Source: Celeribacter indicus | GTDB lineage: Bacteria > Pseudomonadota > Alphaproteobacteria > Rhodobacterales > Rhodobacteraceae | Direction: 5' to 3' | Length of the DNA: 64,000 nucleotides | NCBI RefSeq assembly: GCF_000819565.1 | Contig: NZ_CP004393.1 | Location: 2,976,001-3,040,000, forward strand | Shown: in pieces, positions 1 to 8,238 of the stretch | Numbering within the stretch: position 1 is the stretch's first letter | How the letters are laid out: the number at the start of each line of letters is the position of its first letter | The notes under the pieces: model-generated | The model's input: the letters and a program-made list of their open reading frames with translations, nothing else | Database searches by the model: none | What the model was told of the DNA's origin: nothing | Translations under genes and position numbers: made by a program

Positions 1-702
1 GCCTGTTCTTCCATGTCCCCGTTGTCCCTTCCGCCTGTCGGAACCCGCGCCCTTGCCAGCCGCTCCGGCGCTGCCTTAGCGCGACAGGGCGCAGGCGGCA
101 AGTTGGTGAGGCGAAAAAGACGTGCGAAACTTGGGCGCATCCCGTTTTTCGTCACGTCCCGAACCTCTCTCCGGCTCCGTTTCCCGGCGCCGCCCCTGCC
201 CGCCGGTCTCGTGACGACGACAGGCCGGCCATTGCGGGCGGCCGGTCCCAGGCGCGTCGCGGAACCATCGGGCCGTCCCGCGCGGGGCTGTGCCGGACGG
301 CACGAAAACCGTCTTCCGGGCGGAGACATCTCATGGAGCGACGCGAAAGCATGACGCGGAGCCGGCATCGCGAGGCGCGACCTTCATCGGCAGCCGTGGC
401 CGGCGCAGCAGGGTTATACGCCGCTCCGCGCGTGCCAGCCATGGCGCGCAGGTTTCACGAAGAACCGCAGGAGGTCGCGACATGGCCCACCCGCGGCGAC
501 ACCCGCCGCATCGCGTGATCTCCTGATGACCCTCGGGCCCTTCCTGTCGCAGGGGAGCGCAAGGCCGGCGAAGGCGGCGGAGGAGGACACTCTGGAGTAC
601 TCCGCGCGCGCCGACGGTTCCGTATGAGAGCACATGACCCTGGCGACCGGCCGGGGCCGGTGGTGCCGATCCTGTGCGGCCGCCCCTCCGGGCACCGCAG
701 GC
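1..702. other. Gap without a recognisable gene
   Basis: Several short open frames exist here, but all are Arg/Pro/Gly-rich, overlap one another on both strands and look like by-products of high GC. I found no RNA gene, repeat or family motif. One 14-codon frame at 481-525 has a good ribosome binding site but leads to no downstream gene. Confidence 0.5.
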
Positions 703-734
703 AAAAAACGCGCGGGGAAAGCTCCCCCGCGCGT
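703..734 (-). terminator. Rho-independent terminator after the TRAP binding-protein gene
   Basis: The arms AACGCGCGGGG and CCCCCGCGCGTT form a strong hairpin. Read on the minus strand it is followed by a run of six T. It lies 26 bp beyond the stop codon at 760, so the binding-protein gene appears to be transcribed without downstream permease genes. Confidence 0.85.
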
Positions 735-759
735 TCGGTCGTCCGATTGTCCCGAGGGC

Positions 760-1842
760 TCACATGCTCGACAGCACCCGCGTGCGCTGACGGGTGTAGA
801 CGTTGTCCGACCGTCCGAGCCAGCCCGCCGTGGTGCTCATCGCCGCATCGGCGGAGGTCCGGATCTCCCGGAAGATGTCGTCGTCCATGTGGCTGTCGAG
901 CACTTCCTGGGAGGCCTGGCCATAGGCGTCCCAGATCTCGTCGGAGAACTCCTGGATCTGCGTGCCCCCCGAGATGAGGCGTTCGAGCGCCGGGCCGTTG
1001 TTGGCGTTGAACAGCGCGTAGTCGAACTGGTGGCATTCGGCGGCGGCCACCTCGATGATGCGCTGCTGGGCGGGTGTGAGGCTGTTGAACACCTCGAGAT
1101 TGGTGTTCACCGAAAGCGCGGAGCCCGGTTCATGGAAGCCCGCCGGATAGAAATAGTCGCAGACCTCCTGGAGGCCGAGCTTTTCATCGGACCACGGGCC
1201 GACCCATTCGGTGCCGTCGAGCGCCCCCGAGGAAAGCGCCTGGTAGATCTCGCCCGCGGCCATCACCTGCACCGAGGCGCCGAGCTTGCCGACCACCTCG
1301 CCACCGAGGCCCGGCATGCGCAGTTTCAGCCCCTGGAAATCGGCAACCGTGTTGATCTGCTTGCGGAACCAGCCGCCGCCCTGCGCGCCGGTCTGGCCGG
1401 CAATGGTGGTGTGAAGGCCGAAGACCTCGCCCAACTGGCGGTGCAGCCGCTGGCCGTCCATGCCGTAATACCACGTCATCATCTCCGGCGCGGTCATGCC
1501 GAAGGGGGTGGTGGTGAAATAGGCCCAGGCCGGGTGCTGACCGGTGAAGTAGTAATCCGCGGCGTGATACATGTCCGCCTGGCCGGCGGTGACGGCGTCG
1601 AAGACCTCGAGCCCGCCGACGAGCTCGCCCGCGGCGCGCGCGTCGATGGTCAGCGCGCCGTCCGACATCGTCTGCACGTTGTCGACGAAACGTTCCACGG
1701 CATCCCACACGCCCGCGAGGCCGCGCGGCCAGGCGCAGACCATGGTGAGCGTCCGGCCCGCGCCCTGCGCGATGGCCGGCGCGGCCAGCGCGGCGGAAGC
1801 GCCCCCGAGGGCGGAAGTTTTCAGAAAGGAACGGCGGTCCAT
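760..1842 (-). CDS. TRAP transporter substrate-binding protein, DctP/TakP-like
   Basis: Periplasmic solute receptor of a TRAP transporter, 360 residues, normal for the DctP family. The N-terminus carries a twin-arginine motif (DRRSFLK, Arg3-Arg4) and an Ala-rich export signal ending near residue 26. The central segment WVGPWSDEKLGLQ and the Pro/Gly/Trp-rich part after it resemble TakP-type receptors that bind 2-oxo acids, so an organic acid ligand is likely (inference). A GAGGAGA ribosome binding site precedes the ATG. No permease gene is adjacent: PhoX lies upstream and a terminator follows, so its membrane partners must be elsewhere. Confidence 0.92.
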   Translation of the reverse strand: MDRRSFLKTSALGGASAALAAPAIAQGAGRTLTMVCAWPRGLAGVWDAVERFVDNVQTMSDGALTIDARAAGELVGGLEVFDAVTAGQADMYHAADYYFTGQHPAWAYFTTTPFGMTAPEMMTWYYGMDGQRLHRQLGEVFGLHTTIAGQTGAQGGGWFRKQINTVADFQGLKLRMPGLGGEVVGKLGASVQVMAAGEIYQALSSGALDGTEWVGPWSDEKLGLQEVCDYFYPAGFHEPGSALSVNTNLEVFNSLTPAQQRIIEVAAAECHQFDYALFNANNGPALERLISGGTQIQEFSDEIWDAYGQASQEVLDSHMDDDIFREIRTSADAAMSTTAGWLGRSDNVYTRQRTRVLSSM

Positions 1843-2027
1843 GGGTCAGGTCTCCTCACTCTGTCCGGGTCGCGACCGGTAAGCCCGGCCGCGACGAAAT
1901 CGTCGGCAGCCTATAGAGACTGCACGCCGGATTGAAGAGGCTCCGTGAGCTGTTTCGTGCAAAAAGGTGAGTTATTTTGCCGCCCGATCGCAACAAGATT
2001 GCGCAAGGGCATCCCGAAACGCAGCAA

Positions 2028-2055
2028 ACGGGCGCGAGATCTCCCTCGCGCCCGT
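2028..2055 (-). terminator. Terminator after the PhoX gene
   Basis: Perfect 11-bp arms (ACGGGCGCGAG and CTCGCGCCCGT) with a 6-nt loop, followed on the minus strand by a short T stretch. It sits just past the stop codon of the PhoX-family gene and separates it from the binding-protein gene downstream. Confidence 0.75.
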
Positions 2056-2074
2056 CCCGGACCGGCGTGGCGGC

Positions 2075-3949
2075 TCAGCCGATGAGCGCCCCGTCCTCCC
2101 GCCACACGGCGATCACGGCGGAGCGGGGCTTGCCCTCCCCGTCCGGCCAGGACCCGCCGGGGTGCTGGATGCCGACGAAGGCCACCTTCCGGTCGGGCGA
2201 CCAGGTGAGGCCGGTCACCTCGGCGCCCTTCGGCGCGGTGAGGAAACGCGCGATCTCCCCGGTATCGGGATTGCCGAGGAGCATCTGGTTGTTGCCCTGC
2301 CCCTCGAACTCGCCTTCGTTGCTGTCGTCGCCGTCGGTCTGGATCCAGAGCAGCCCGTCGGAGGAAAAGGCCATGCCGTCGGGCGAGTTGAACATGTTGC
2401 CCTCGGTGATATTCTCCGACCCGCGATAGGCGTCGTCGTGGAGTTTCGGATTGCCGGCCATGACATAGAGATCCCAGGTGAAGGTGTCCGCGCCGTGATC
2501 CTCGCCCTCCGGACGCCAGCGCACGATCTGGCCGTATTCGTTGGTCTCGCGCGGGTTCGCCGCGTTCACCGGCATGGCGTCGCCGCCGCGCTTGGAGTTG
2601 TTGGTGAGCGCGCAATAGACCTCCGACCGGCCCGGATGGGCCGCGACCCATTCCGGGCGGTCCATCGTGGTCGCGCCCACTTTCGAGCCCGCCATGCGCG
2701 AGAAGACGAGGATCTCCTCGACCGGCATCCCGGTCGTCTCGGGCGTGAGGGGGAGCCACTCGCCGGTCATGTCGTCGTTGAACTTCGCCACGAAGAGCGT
2801 GCCGTCGGAGAGAAGCCCCTCGGTGGAGCCGCCCTCCTCGTAGACGCCGTTCGAGACGAACCTGTAGATGAATTCGCCGCGCTCATCGTCGCCCATATAG
2901 ACCACGACACGCCCGTCGGCGGCCTGCACCATCTCCGCATTCTCGTGCTTGAACCGGCCGAGCGCGGTGTGCTTGACCGGGGTCGAGGCCGCATCGAGCG
3001 GGTCGATCTCCGTCACCCAGCCGTGGCGGTAGGGCTCGTTCGGCTCCTGGGAGATGTCGAAACGCGCATCGAATTTCTCGTAGGCATAGGGGCTTTCGCC
3101 GCCGATCCCGTAGCGCGCATAATCCTCGCGCTCCTCATGGGCGCCGGTGGCCCCGAAGAAGCCGTTGAAATTCTCCTCGCAGGTCAGGTAGGTGCCCCAG
3201 AGCGTCTTGCCGGAGCCGCAGTTGTTCATCGTGCCCCTGAGCGCGAGACCGGTCGGATCCGCATCGGTCTTGAACCAGTCCGAACCGGCAGCCGGACCGT
3301 CCGCGACCATCTCCGTCTCGTGATGGATGCGCCGGTTGTAGGGGCTGTCCACCACGACCTCATAGCCGTTGCCATTGTCCGCGATCTCCATCACGGTCAC
3401 GCCCTGCATGTGTTTGAGCAGGGTCACCTCCTCGGCCGATTTCGCGACGCCTTCGGAGGCGGCGGGCAGGTTGATCTCCGGGTTCACGTATTCGGAGTTG
3501 ATCGCGAGCACCGTATGGTCGCCGTCGACGAAGGTCTCCATGCCGTCGGTATTCTCGCCGAAGACCTTGTCGGACATCCCGACCGGCACGCCGGTCTCGG
3601 GGGAATAGGCGCCCTCCGCCTCGGAAAAGAGCGGATCGCCCCAGCGCACCAGCACTTTCCACTGGTAGCCCTCGGGGACGTGGATGTCATGGTCGGTGGC
3701 GATGTCGATCGGCGTGAACCGGAAGGCCGCCGCCTGCGCCTGTGCCGAAGTGGTCGAAGACAGAAGCCCCGTGCCCATCACCGCGGCCCCCGACCCGAAG
3801 GCCAGCACACCGCCGAGGAAGCCGCGGCGGGAAATCGCGCGCTCCACCACCGCATCGAAATCGTTCGTCGCCGGGCGCGGATCGCGCATCTCGTCGAATT
3901 CGTCCCAAGACAGTCTGATGATGTCCTTGTCCTTCATCTCTCGCTCCAT
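2075..3949 (-). CDS. PhoX-family (DUF839) phosphatase, Tat-exported
   Basis: A 624-residue protein of the PhoX/DUF839 family, which are monomeric Ca/Fe-dependent alkaline phosphatases built on a beta-propeller. The Tat motif SRRGFLGG (Arg41-Arg42) followed by a hydrophobic stretch indicates export of the folded, metal-loaded protein to the periplasm. Family-like segments include the GTMNNCGSGKT and LTCEENFNG blocks and the later NNSKRGGD segment. The frame continues upstream of 3949, but that part is Arg/Pro-rich and non-protein-like. The ATG at 3949 (MEREMKD) or 3937 (MKDKD) is a better start. No clear Pho box is visible upstream, so phosphate control is not supported by this sequence. Confidence 0.88.
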   Translation of the reverse strand: MEREMKDKDIIRLSWDEFDEMRDPRPATNDFDAVVERAISRRGFLGGVLAFGSGAAVMGTGLLSSTTSAQAQAAAFRFTPIDIATDHDIHVPEGYQWKVLVRWGDPLFSEAEGAYSPETGVPVGMSDKVFGENTDGMETFVDGDHTVLAINSEYVNPEINLPAASEGVAKSAEEVTLLKHMQGVTVMEIADNGNGYEVVVDSPYNRRIHHETEMVADGPAAGSDWFKTDADPTGLALRGTMNNCGSGKTLWGTYLTCEENFNGFFGATGAHEEREDYARYGIGGESPYAYEKFDARFDISQEPNEPYRHGWVTEIDPLDAASTPVKHTALGRFKHENAEMVQAADGRVVVYMGDDERGEFIYRFVSNGVYEEGGSTEGLLSDGTLFVAKFNDDMTGEWLPLTPETTGMPVEEILVFSRMAGSKVGATTMDRPEWVAAHPGRSEVYCALTNNSKRGGDAMPVNAANPRETNEYGQIVRWRPEGEDHGADTFTWDLYVMAGNPKLHDDAYRGSENITEGNMFNSPDGMAFSSDGLLWIQTDGDDSNEGEFEGQGNNQMLLGNPDTGEIARFLTAPKGAEVTGLTWSPDRKVAFVGIQHPGGSWPDGEGKPRSAVIAVWREDGALIG

Positions 3950-4158
3950 TGTATCTCTGTTGCTGGATAGACCAGGCGCGGCGCGAGGGACTCGCACGCG
4001 CTCCGGTCTCAACAGGTGCCAAGCCCGCGCAACAGCGGGATGACGGATTTGCGACAGCCATGTGAAACGCCACGGAGCGCCGCGGGCGCGCCCTGCCCCC
4101 CTTGCACCGCGCGCGCCGAAAGGACTAGGCTTGGACGGACGACGCACAGGAGTGTTCC

Positions 4159-4752
4159 ATGTCCCTGCCCCTCCTCCCGAGGTTCCGCCGTGCGGGCCGC
4201 CTGACGCCCGCCGCCCTTGGCCTCGCGATCGCCGGCCTCGCAGCCCCCCTTGCCGCCGAGGAGAGGGAGTGGATCGGTTTCGAGACGCTCGACCGGATCG
4301 AGGACATCCTCTCCGGCCACGGCGAGGTGACCCGCGATGTGGACGGCGAGGGCGTGCCGATGTTCCAGGGCCGCATGGACGGCATGAAATACAGCCTCCT
4401 GTTCTACAATTGCGAGGAGCGCACCGCCTGCGAGACCGCCTCCTTCTCGGCCTATTTCGACGGCGACTACTACCTGACCGATCTCGAGCGGGTGAACCGG
4501 TTCAACTACGAATACCGGTTCGGCAAGGCCTCCGTGGACCCGGAGGGCGACCTCGCGCTCGATTTCAGCTTCTCCCTGCTCGGCGGGTTGCCGCGGGAGA
4601 CCTTCGAGGACACGATCGAATGGTGGCGCGCGATCATGACCGACGGGGCGGCCTTCTTCGACCCGGAGACGCAATTGCCGGATCCCGGAGGGCCCGAGAT
4701 CCCCGGCGCACCCGATCCGGGGGAGGAGGGCGCGCAGCCCCTCGACCTGTGA
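4159..4752 (+). CDS. YbjN-domain protein, exported
   Basis: A 197-residue protein with a cleavable signal peptide (predicted cut after about residue 33, AAPLAA). The body has the layout of the YbjN family: an N-terminal helix (LDRIEDILSGHGEV), a beta segment with two Cys (FYNCEERTAC), the aromatic FNYEYRFGK stretch and a C-terminal helix ending in IEWWRAIM. The last 30 residues are a Pro/Gly/Glu-rich tail. YbjN proteins are linked to stress and motility traits, but no biochemical activity is established. Divergent from phoX; no operon partner. Confidence 0.75.
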   Translation: MSLPLLPRFRRAGRLTPAALGLAIAGLAAPLAAEEREWIGFETLDRIEDILSGHGEVTRDVDGEGVPMFQGRMDGMKYSLLFYNCEERTACETASFSAYFDGDYYLTDLERVNRFNYEYRFGKASVDPEGDLALDFSFSLLGGLPRETFEDTIEWWRAIMTDGAAFFDPETQLPDPGGPEIPGAPDPGEEGAQPLDL

Positions 4753-4841
4753 TCCCCGCCGCGCCCGACCAAAGGGCGCAACAATGTTTCACCCTGAAGT
4801 TTTCGCACGACATTTTATGCAAGGAAAGCCTTCTTTTGCAG

Positions 4842-4870
4842 TTGACGCCCGCGCGGGGGCGACCTAATGT
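4842..4870 (+). promoter_or_regulatory. Promoter of the ilvB-ilvN operon
   Basis: TTGACG and TAATGT hexamers are separated by exactly 17 bp. They lie just upstream of the leader-peptide ribosome binding site, which fits a sigma-70-type promoter driving the attenuated leader. Confidence 0.75.
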
Positions 4871-4899
4871 CCGCCCACGCAGTAAGGAGCCCGGACGCC

Positions 4900-4947
4900 A
4901 TGACTGGCATTATCGTACTCGTAGGGAACACGCGCATGGGCCGGTGA
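4900..4947 (+). CDS. ilvL: ilv operon leader peptide (attenuation)
   Basis: A 15-codon ORF, MTGIIVLVGNTRMGR, with the ribosome binding site AAGGAG 10 bp upstream. Five consecutive codons for Ile, Ile, Val, Leu and Val match the products of the pathway encoded downstream. Ribosome stalling there when branched-chain aminoacyl-tRNA is scarce would decide which RNA hairpin forms. The gene symbol follows the usual name for such leaders and is my assignment. Confidence 0.85.
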   Translation: MTGIIVLVGNTRMGR

Positions 4948-5002
4948 CGGTTGACCATAACGGAACCCATGCGCCCCCGCTCGAGAGATCCGGGGGTTTT
5001 TT
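4932..5002 (+). promoter_or_regulatory. Transcription attenuator before ilvB
   Basis: Two mutually exclusive hairpins are visible. GCGCATGGG (4932-4940) pairs with CCCATGCGC (4966-4974). CCCCCG (4974-4979) pairs with CGGGGG (4991-4996), followed by TTTTTT at 4997-5002, an intrinsic terminator. The first stem starts inside the leader peptide. A ribosome stalled on the Ile-Ile-Val-Leu-Val codons would change the folding. The arms share position 4974, so they meet directly. Confidence 0.82.
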
Positions 5003-5044
5003 ATTGCCGAAAACACATGAGCGACGCGTGAACGGAGACCGAAG

Positions 5045-6793
5045 ATGACACGTCAGATGACCGGAGCGAAAATGGTGGTCCAGGCCCTGAAGGATCAGGG
5101 TGTGGACACGGTATTCGGATATCCGGGGGGCGCCGTCCTACCTGTCTATGACGAGATCTTCCAGCAGAACGATATCCGGCATATCCTGGTGCGCCACGAA
5201 CAGGGCGCGATCCATGCCGCGGAAGGCTATGCGCGCTCGACCGGCAAGCCCGGCGTTGCGCTGGTGACCTCCGGGCCGGGCGCGACCAATGCCGTCACCG
5301 GGCTGACCGATGCGCTGATGGACAGCATTCCGCTCGTCGTCTTCTCCGGCCAGGTCCCGACCTTCATGATCGGCACCGATGCCTTCCAGGAAGCCGATAC
5401 GGTGGGCATCACCCGCCCCTGCACGAAACACAACTGGCTGGTGAAGGACACCGACAAGCTGTCGGAAACGATTCACCAGGCCTTCCACGTCGCGACCTCC
5501 GGCCGTCCGGGACCGGTGCTCATCGACCTGCCGAAGGACGTGCAGTTCGCCGACGGCGAATATACGCCGCCCGCCAAGGCGAAGGTGAGCCATTACCAGC
5601 CGAAGGTGAAAGCCTCCATCGAGGAGATCAACGACATCGTCGCGCTGATCGAGAAGGCGGAACGCCCCGTCTTCTATACCGGCGGCGGCGTGATCAATTC
5701 CGGCCCCGGCGCCTCGCAACTGCTGCGCGAGCTGGTGGATGCGACCGGCATTCCGGTCACCTCCACGCTGATGGGCCTCGGCGCCTATCCGGCCTCTGGC
5801 AGGCACTGGCTCGGCATGCTCGGCATGCACGGTCTCTACGAGGCCAACATGGCGATGCACGGCTGCGACCTGATGGTCAACATCGGCGCGCGCTTCGACG
5901 ACCGGATCACCGGCCGGATCCAGGATTTCTCCCCGAATTCGAAAAAGGTGCATATCGACATCGACCCCTCCTCGATCAACAAGATCATCCGCGTCGACCT
6001 GCCGGTGATCGGGGATGTGGGTCATGTGCTCGAGGATGTGCTCAAGGTCTGGAAATCGCGCGGGCGCAGGAAACAGGACCTCTCGGCCTGGTGGAAGCAG
6101 ATCGACGGCTGGCGCGACGTCCGCTGCCTCACCTATCAGCCCTCGGAAACGGTGATCAAACCGCAATACGCGCTCGAACGGCTCGAGGCGCTGACCAAGG
6201 GCATGGACCGCTACGTGACCACCGAAGTGGGCCAGCACCAGATGTGGGCGGCGCAGTTCCTCGGCTTCGAGGATCCGAACCGCTGGATGACCTCGGGCGG
6301 GCTGGGCACGATGGGCTATGGCTTCCCCGCCTCGATCGGTGTGCAGCTCGCCCATCCCGAAAGCCTCGTGATCAACGTCGCGGGCGAGGCATCGTGGCTC
6401 ATGAACATGCAGGAGATGGGGACGGCGGTGCAATACCGCCTGCCGGTGAAACAGTTCATCCTCAACAACGAACGCCTCGGCATGGTGCGCCAGTGGCAGC
6501 AGCTGCTGCATGGCGAGCGCTATTCCTCGAGCTGGTCCGAGGCCCTGCCCGATTTCGTCAAGCTTGCCGAGGCTTTCGGCGCGAAGGGCATCCTGTGCAA
6601 GGATCCGAAGGATCTGGACGATGCGATCATGGAAATGCTCGAATACGACGGCCCGGTGATCTTCGACTGTCTCGTGGAGAAACACGAAAACTGCTTCCCG
6701 ATGATCCCCTCGGGCAAGCCGCATAACGAGATGCTCCTCGGCGAAGCCTCGGTCGAGGGCGCGATCCGGTCCGACGGGGCGGTGCTGGTCTGA
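5045..6793 (+). CDS. ilvB: Acetolactate synthase, large (catalytic) subunit
   Basis: Catalytic subunit of acetohydroxyacid synthase, the first common step of valine, leucine and isoleucine synthesis, using TPP, Mg and FAD. The 582-residue length is typical. The N-terminal TPP domain has FGYPGGAVLPVYD and the catalytic Glu52 in RHEQGAIHAAEGYA. The C-terminal TPP domain carries AGEASWLMN followed by FILNN, so the family's usual GD(G/A) motif reads GEA. GERYSSSWSEALPDF follows. Translation is controlled by the attenuator 43 bp upstream. Its stop codon overlaps the next start (TGATG). Confidence 0.96.
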   Translation: MTRQMTGAKMVVQALKDQGVDTVFGYPGGAVLPVYDEIFQQNDIRHILVRHEQGAIHAAEGYARSTGKPGVALVTSGPGATNAVTGLTDALMDSIPLVVFSGQVPTFMIGTDAFQEADTVGITRPCTKHNWLVKDTDKLSETIHQAFHVATSGRPGPVLIDLPKDVQFADGEYTPPAKAKVSHYQPKVKASIEEINDIVALIEKAERPVFYTGGGVINSGPGASQLLRELVDATGIPVTSTLMGLGAYPASGRHWLGMLGMHGLYEANMAMHGCDLMVNIGARFDDRITGRIQDFSPNSKKVHIDIDPSSINKIIRVDLPVIGDVGHVLEDVLKVWKSRGRRKQDLSAWWKQIDGWRDVRCLTYQPSETVIKPQYALERLEALTKGMDRYVTTEVGQHQMWAAQFLGFEDPNRWMTSGGLGTMGYGFPASIGVQLAHPESLVINVAGEASWLMNMQEMGTAVQYRLPVKQFILNNERLGMVRQWQQLLHGERYSSSWSEALPDFVKLAEAFGAKGILCKDPKDLDDAIMEMLEYDGPVIFDCLVEKHENCFPMIPSGKPHNEMLLGEASVEGAIRSDGAVLV

Positions 6794-7095
6794 TGAGCCG
6801 CCTCGGGAAAGTGCTCCGCACCGCCCTCGCCGCACTGGTGGCGAGTTGGGGGCTCGCGGGCTGCATGGCCTCGCCCGACGCGATCCCGGTGTCACAGGGC
6901 GGCTTCGACTTCGCGGTCGAACTCAAGGGCGGCACCGCCGTCGCGCGCAACTACCACACGGGCCGCCTCAATTTCGCGGAACTCGAGGAGGCCGCCCGTT
7001 CCGCCATCGAAACCGCCTCCGGCTGTGCCGTGCGCACGCTGGTGAAACGCGATGAAATCAACACATTCGACGCCACGCTCGACTGCGCGGCCTGA
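6793..7095 (+). CDS. Small lipoprotein encoded between ilvB and ilvN
   Basis: A 100-residue protein with a lipoprotein signal: hydrophobic helix and lipobox LAGC with Cys24 as the acylation site. Two later Cys (SGCAVR and LDCAA) could form a disulfide in the periplasm. The start codon overlaps the ilvB stop by one base, so translation is coupled, and ilvN follows 14 bp downstream. I recognise no functional family. Its position inside a biosynthetic operon is unusual, and nothing in the sequence ties a membrane-anchored protein to acetolactate synthase. Confidence 0.75.
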   Translation: MSRLGKVLRTALAALVASWGLAGCMASPDAIPVSQGGFDFAVELKGGTAVARNYHTGRLNFAELEEAARSAIETASGCAVRTLVKRDEINTFDATLDCAA

Positions 7096-7109
7096 GGGAG
7101 AGGAAAGAC

Positions 7110-7676
7110 ATGTCTGCCCTACGTATCCAGCAAGGCTCCTCCAGCCATTCCGCCTATGACCTCCGCGACTACCATGCCGAGGTGATCGAGAAACACACGC
7201 TCGCCGTGCTGGTCGAAAACGAGCCGGGCGTGCTGGCGCGGGTCATCGGCCTGTTCTCGGGCCGCGGCTACAACATCGAAAGCCTCACCGTGGCGGAGGT
7301 CGATCACGAGGGCCACCGCTCCCGCATCACCATCGTCACCACCGGCACGCGCGATGTGATCGAACAGATCAAGGCCCAGGTGGGGCGGATCGTGCCGGTG
7401 CACGAGGTCCACGACCTGACCGTGGAAGGGCCGTCGATCGAGCGCGAGTTGGCCCTCTTCAAGGTCCAGGGCGCCGGAGAGAAACGCATCGAGGCGCTGC
7501 GGCTCGCGGAGATCTTCCGCGCCAATGTGGTCGACAGCACGCTTGAAAGCTTCGTCTTCGAGATGACCGGCACCTCCGAGAAGATCGACGCCTTTGCCGA
7601 TCTGATGCGCCCGCTCGGGCTTATCGAGACCGCACGCACCGGCGTCGCGGCGCTCGCCCGCGGCAGCAAGGGCTGA
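7110..7676 (+). CDS. ilvN: Acetolactate synthase, small (regulatory) subunit
   Basis: Regulatory subunit that gives acetohydroxyacid synthase its valine feedback control. The 188 residues contain an N-terminal ACT domain (NEPGVLARVIGLFSGRGYNIESLTV) and a C-terminal domain typical of the ilvN/ilvH family (ERELALFKV, RANVVDSTLESFVFEMTG). It is the last gene of the attenuated operon. A ribosome binding site (GAGAGGAAAG) precedes the ATG. Confidence 0.96.
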   Translation: MSALRIQQGSSSHSAYDLRDYHAEVIEKHTLAVLVENEPGVLARVIGLFSGRGYNIESLTVAEVDHEGHRSRITIVTTGTRDVIEQIKAQVGRIVPVHEVHDLTVEGPSIERELALFKVQGAGEKRIEALRLAEIFRANVVDSTLESFVFEMTGTSEKIDAFADLMRPLGLIETARTGVAALARGSKG

Positions 7677-7751
7677 CGCGGCCCTCCCCCGCGCCGGTCC
7701 CGCAGGCCCGCCGGAGGACCGTCGCGGGCGATCTGCACGGAAAGGCCCAAG

Positions 7752-7778
7752 AAAAAAGGGGATCCCGAAGGATCCCCT
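7752..7778 (-). terminator. Terminator facing the nrdJ transcription unit
   Basis: Arms AGGGGATCC and GGATCCCCT around a CGAA tetraloop. On the minus strand the stem is followed by six T, so it ends transcription arriving from nrdJ and the small gene behind it, about 190 bp past the last stop codon. Read rightward it lacks a T run, so it would be a weak end for ilvN. The rest of 7677-7968 shows nothing else. Confidence 0.75.
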
Positions 7779-7968
7779 GAGGTTCGCTGATCAGGCTCGT
7801 ATTGATACTGCCCGGTGGATTTTATGCCTGCGGCCTGATCCGCGCCGGGAGCGAACGCATTCGCTCCGGAAAGGTGTTCCTTCGCCCCCTCGCGGGATGG
7901 TCCGGATCGCGTGGACCGCCCCTGCCCGTCCCGCCCGGATGTGAGGGGGCGGGACGACTTGCTTTGCC

Positions 7969-8232
7969 TCAGTGCAGCACCCGCCCGGCGGAGCTGTTGA
8001 CCGAGAAGATCGCGGTGCAGCGGCTGTCGCCCTCGGCGCGGTAATCCTGCACCGACCAAGTCACCGACAGCGCCGGCATGTTGAGCACGGAAACCGACTG
8101 GCTGCCCTCATAGGCATCGGCCAGGGCGCCCGCGACGTTGCGGTCGAATTCCGCCTCGAGCGTATTGCCGCGCATCTTCACGCGGTCGGCGACGCAGAGA
8201 CGTCCGGCGATGTCGAAAACGAGATCCATCAT
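7969..8232 (-). CDS. Small protein encoded directly behind nrdJ
   Basis: An 87-residue protein of unknown function, starting MMDLVFDIAGRLCVADRV. It is mostly predicted beta strand with two Cys and no signal peptide or membrane segment. The start lies 6 bp after the nrdJ stop; the stop region itself (TGAGGCGCC) supplies a ribosome binding site, which points to coupled translation. A link to the reductase is inferred from position only. Confidence 0.7.
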   Translation of the reverse strand: MMDLVFDIAGRLCVADRVKMRGNTLEAEFDRNVAGALADAYEGSQSVSVLNMPALSVTWSVQDYRAEGDSRCTAIFSVNSSAGRVLH

Positions 8233-8238
8233 GGCGCC

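Noticed and set aside
481..525. 14-codon ORF with strong ribosome binding site (MAHPRRHPPHRVIS)
   Set aside because: It resembles a leader peptide, but no gene follows on that strand and no terminator/antiterminator pair is visible.
4025..4040. CCCGC/GCGGG small palindrome near phoX
   Set aside because: It resembles a dispersed intergenic repeat, but it is short and no second matching copy was confirmed in the window.
3950..4158. Pho box upstream of the PhoX gene
   Set aside because: No tandem CTGTCAT-type repeats could be found in the intergenic region.
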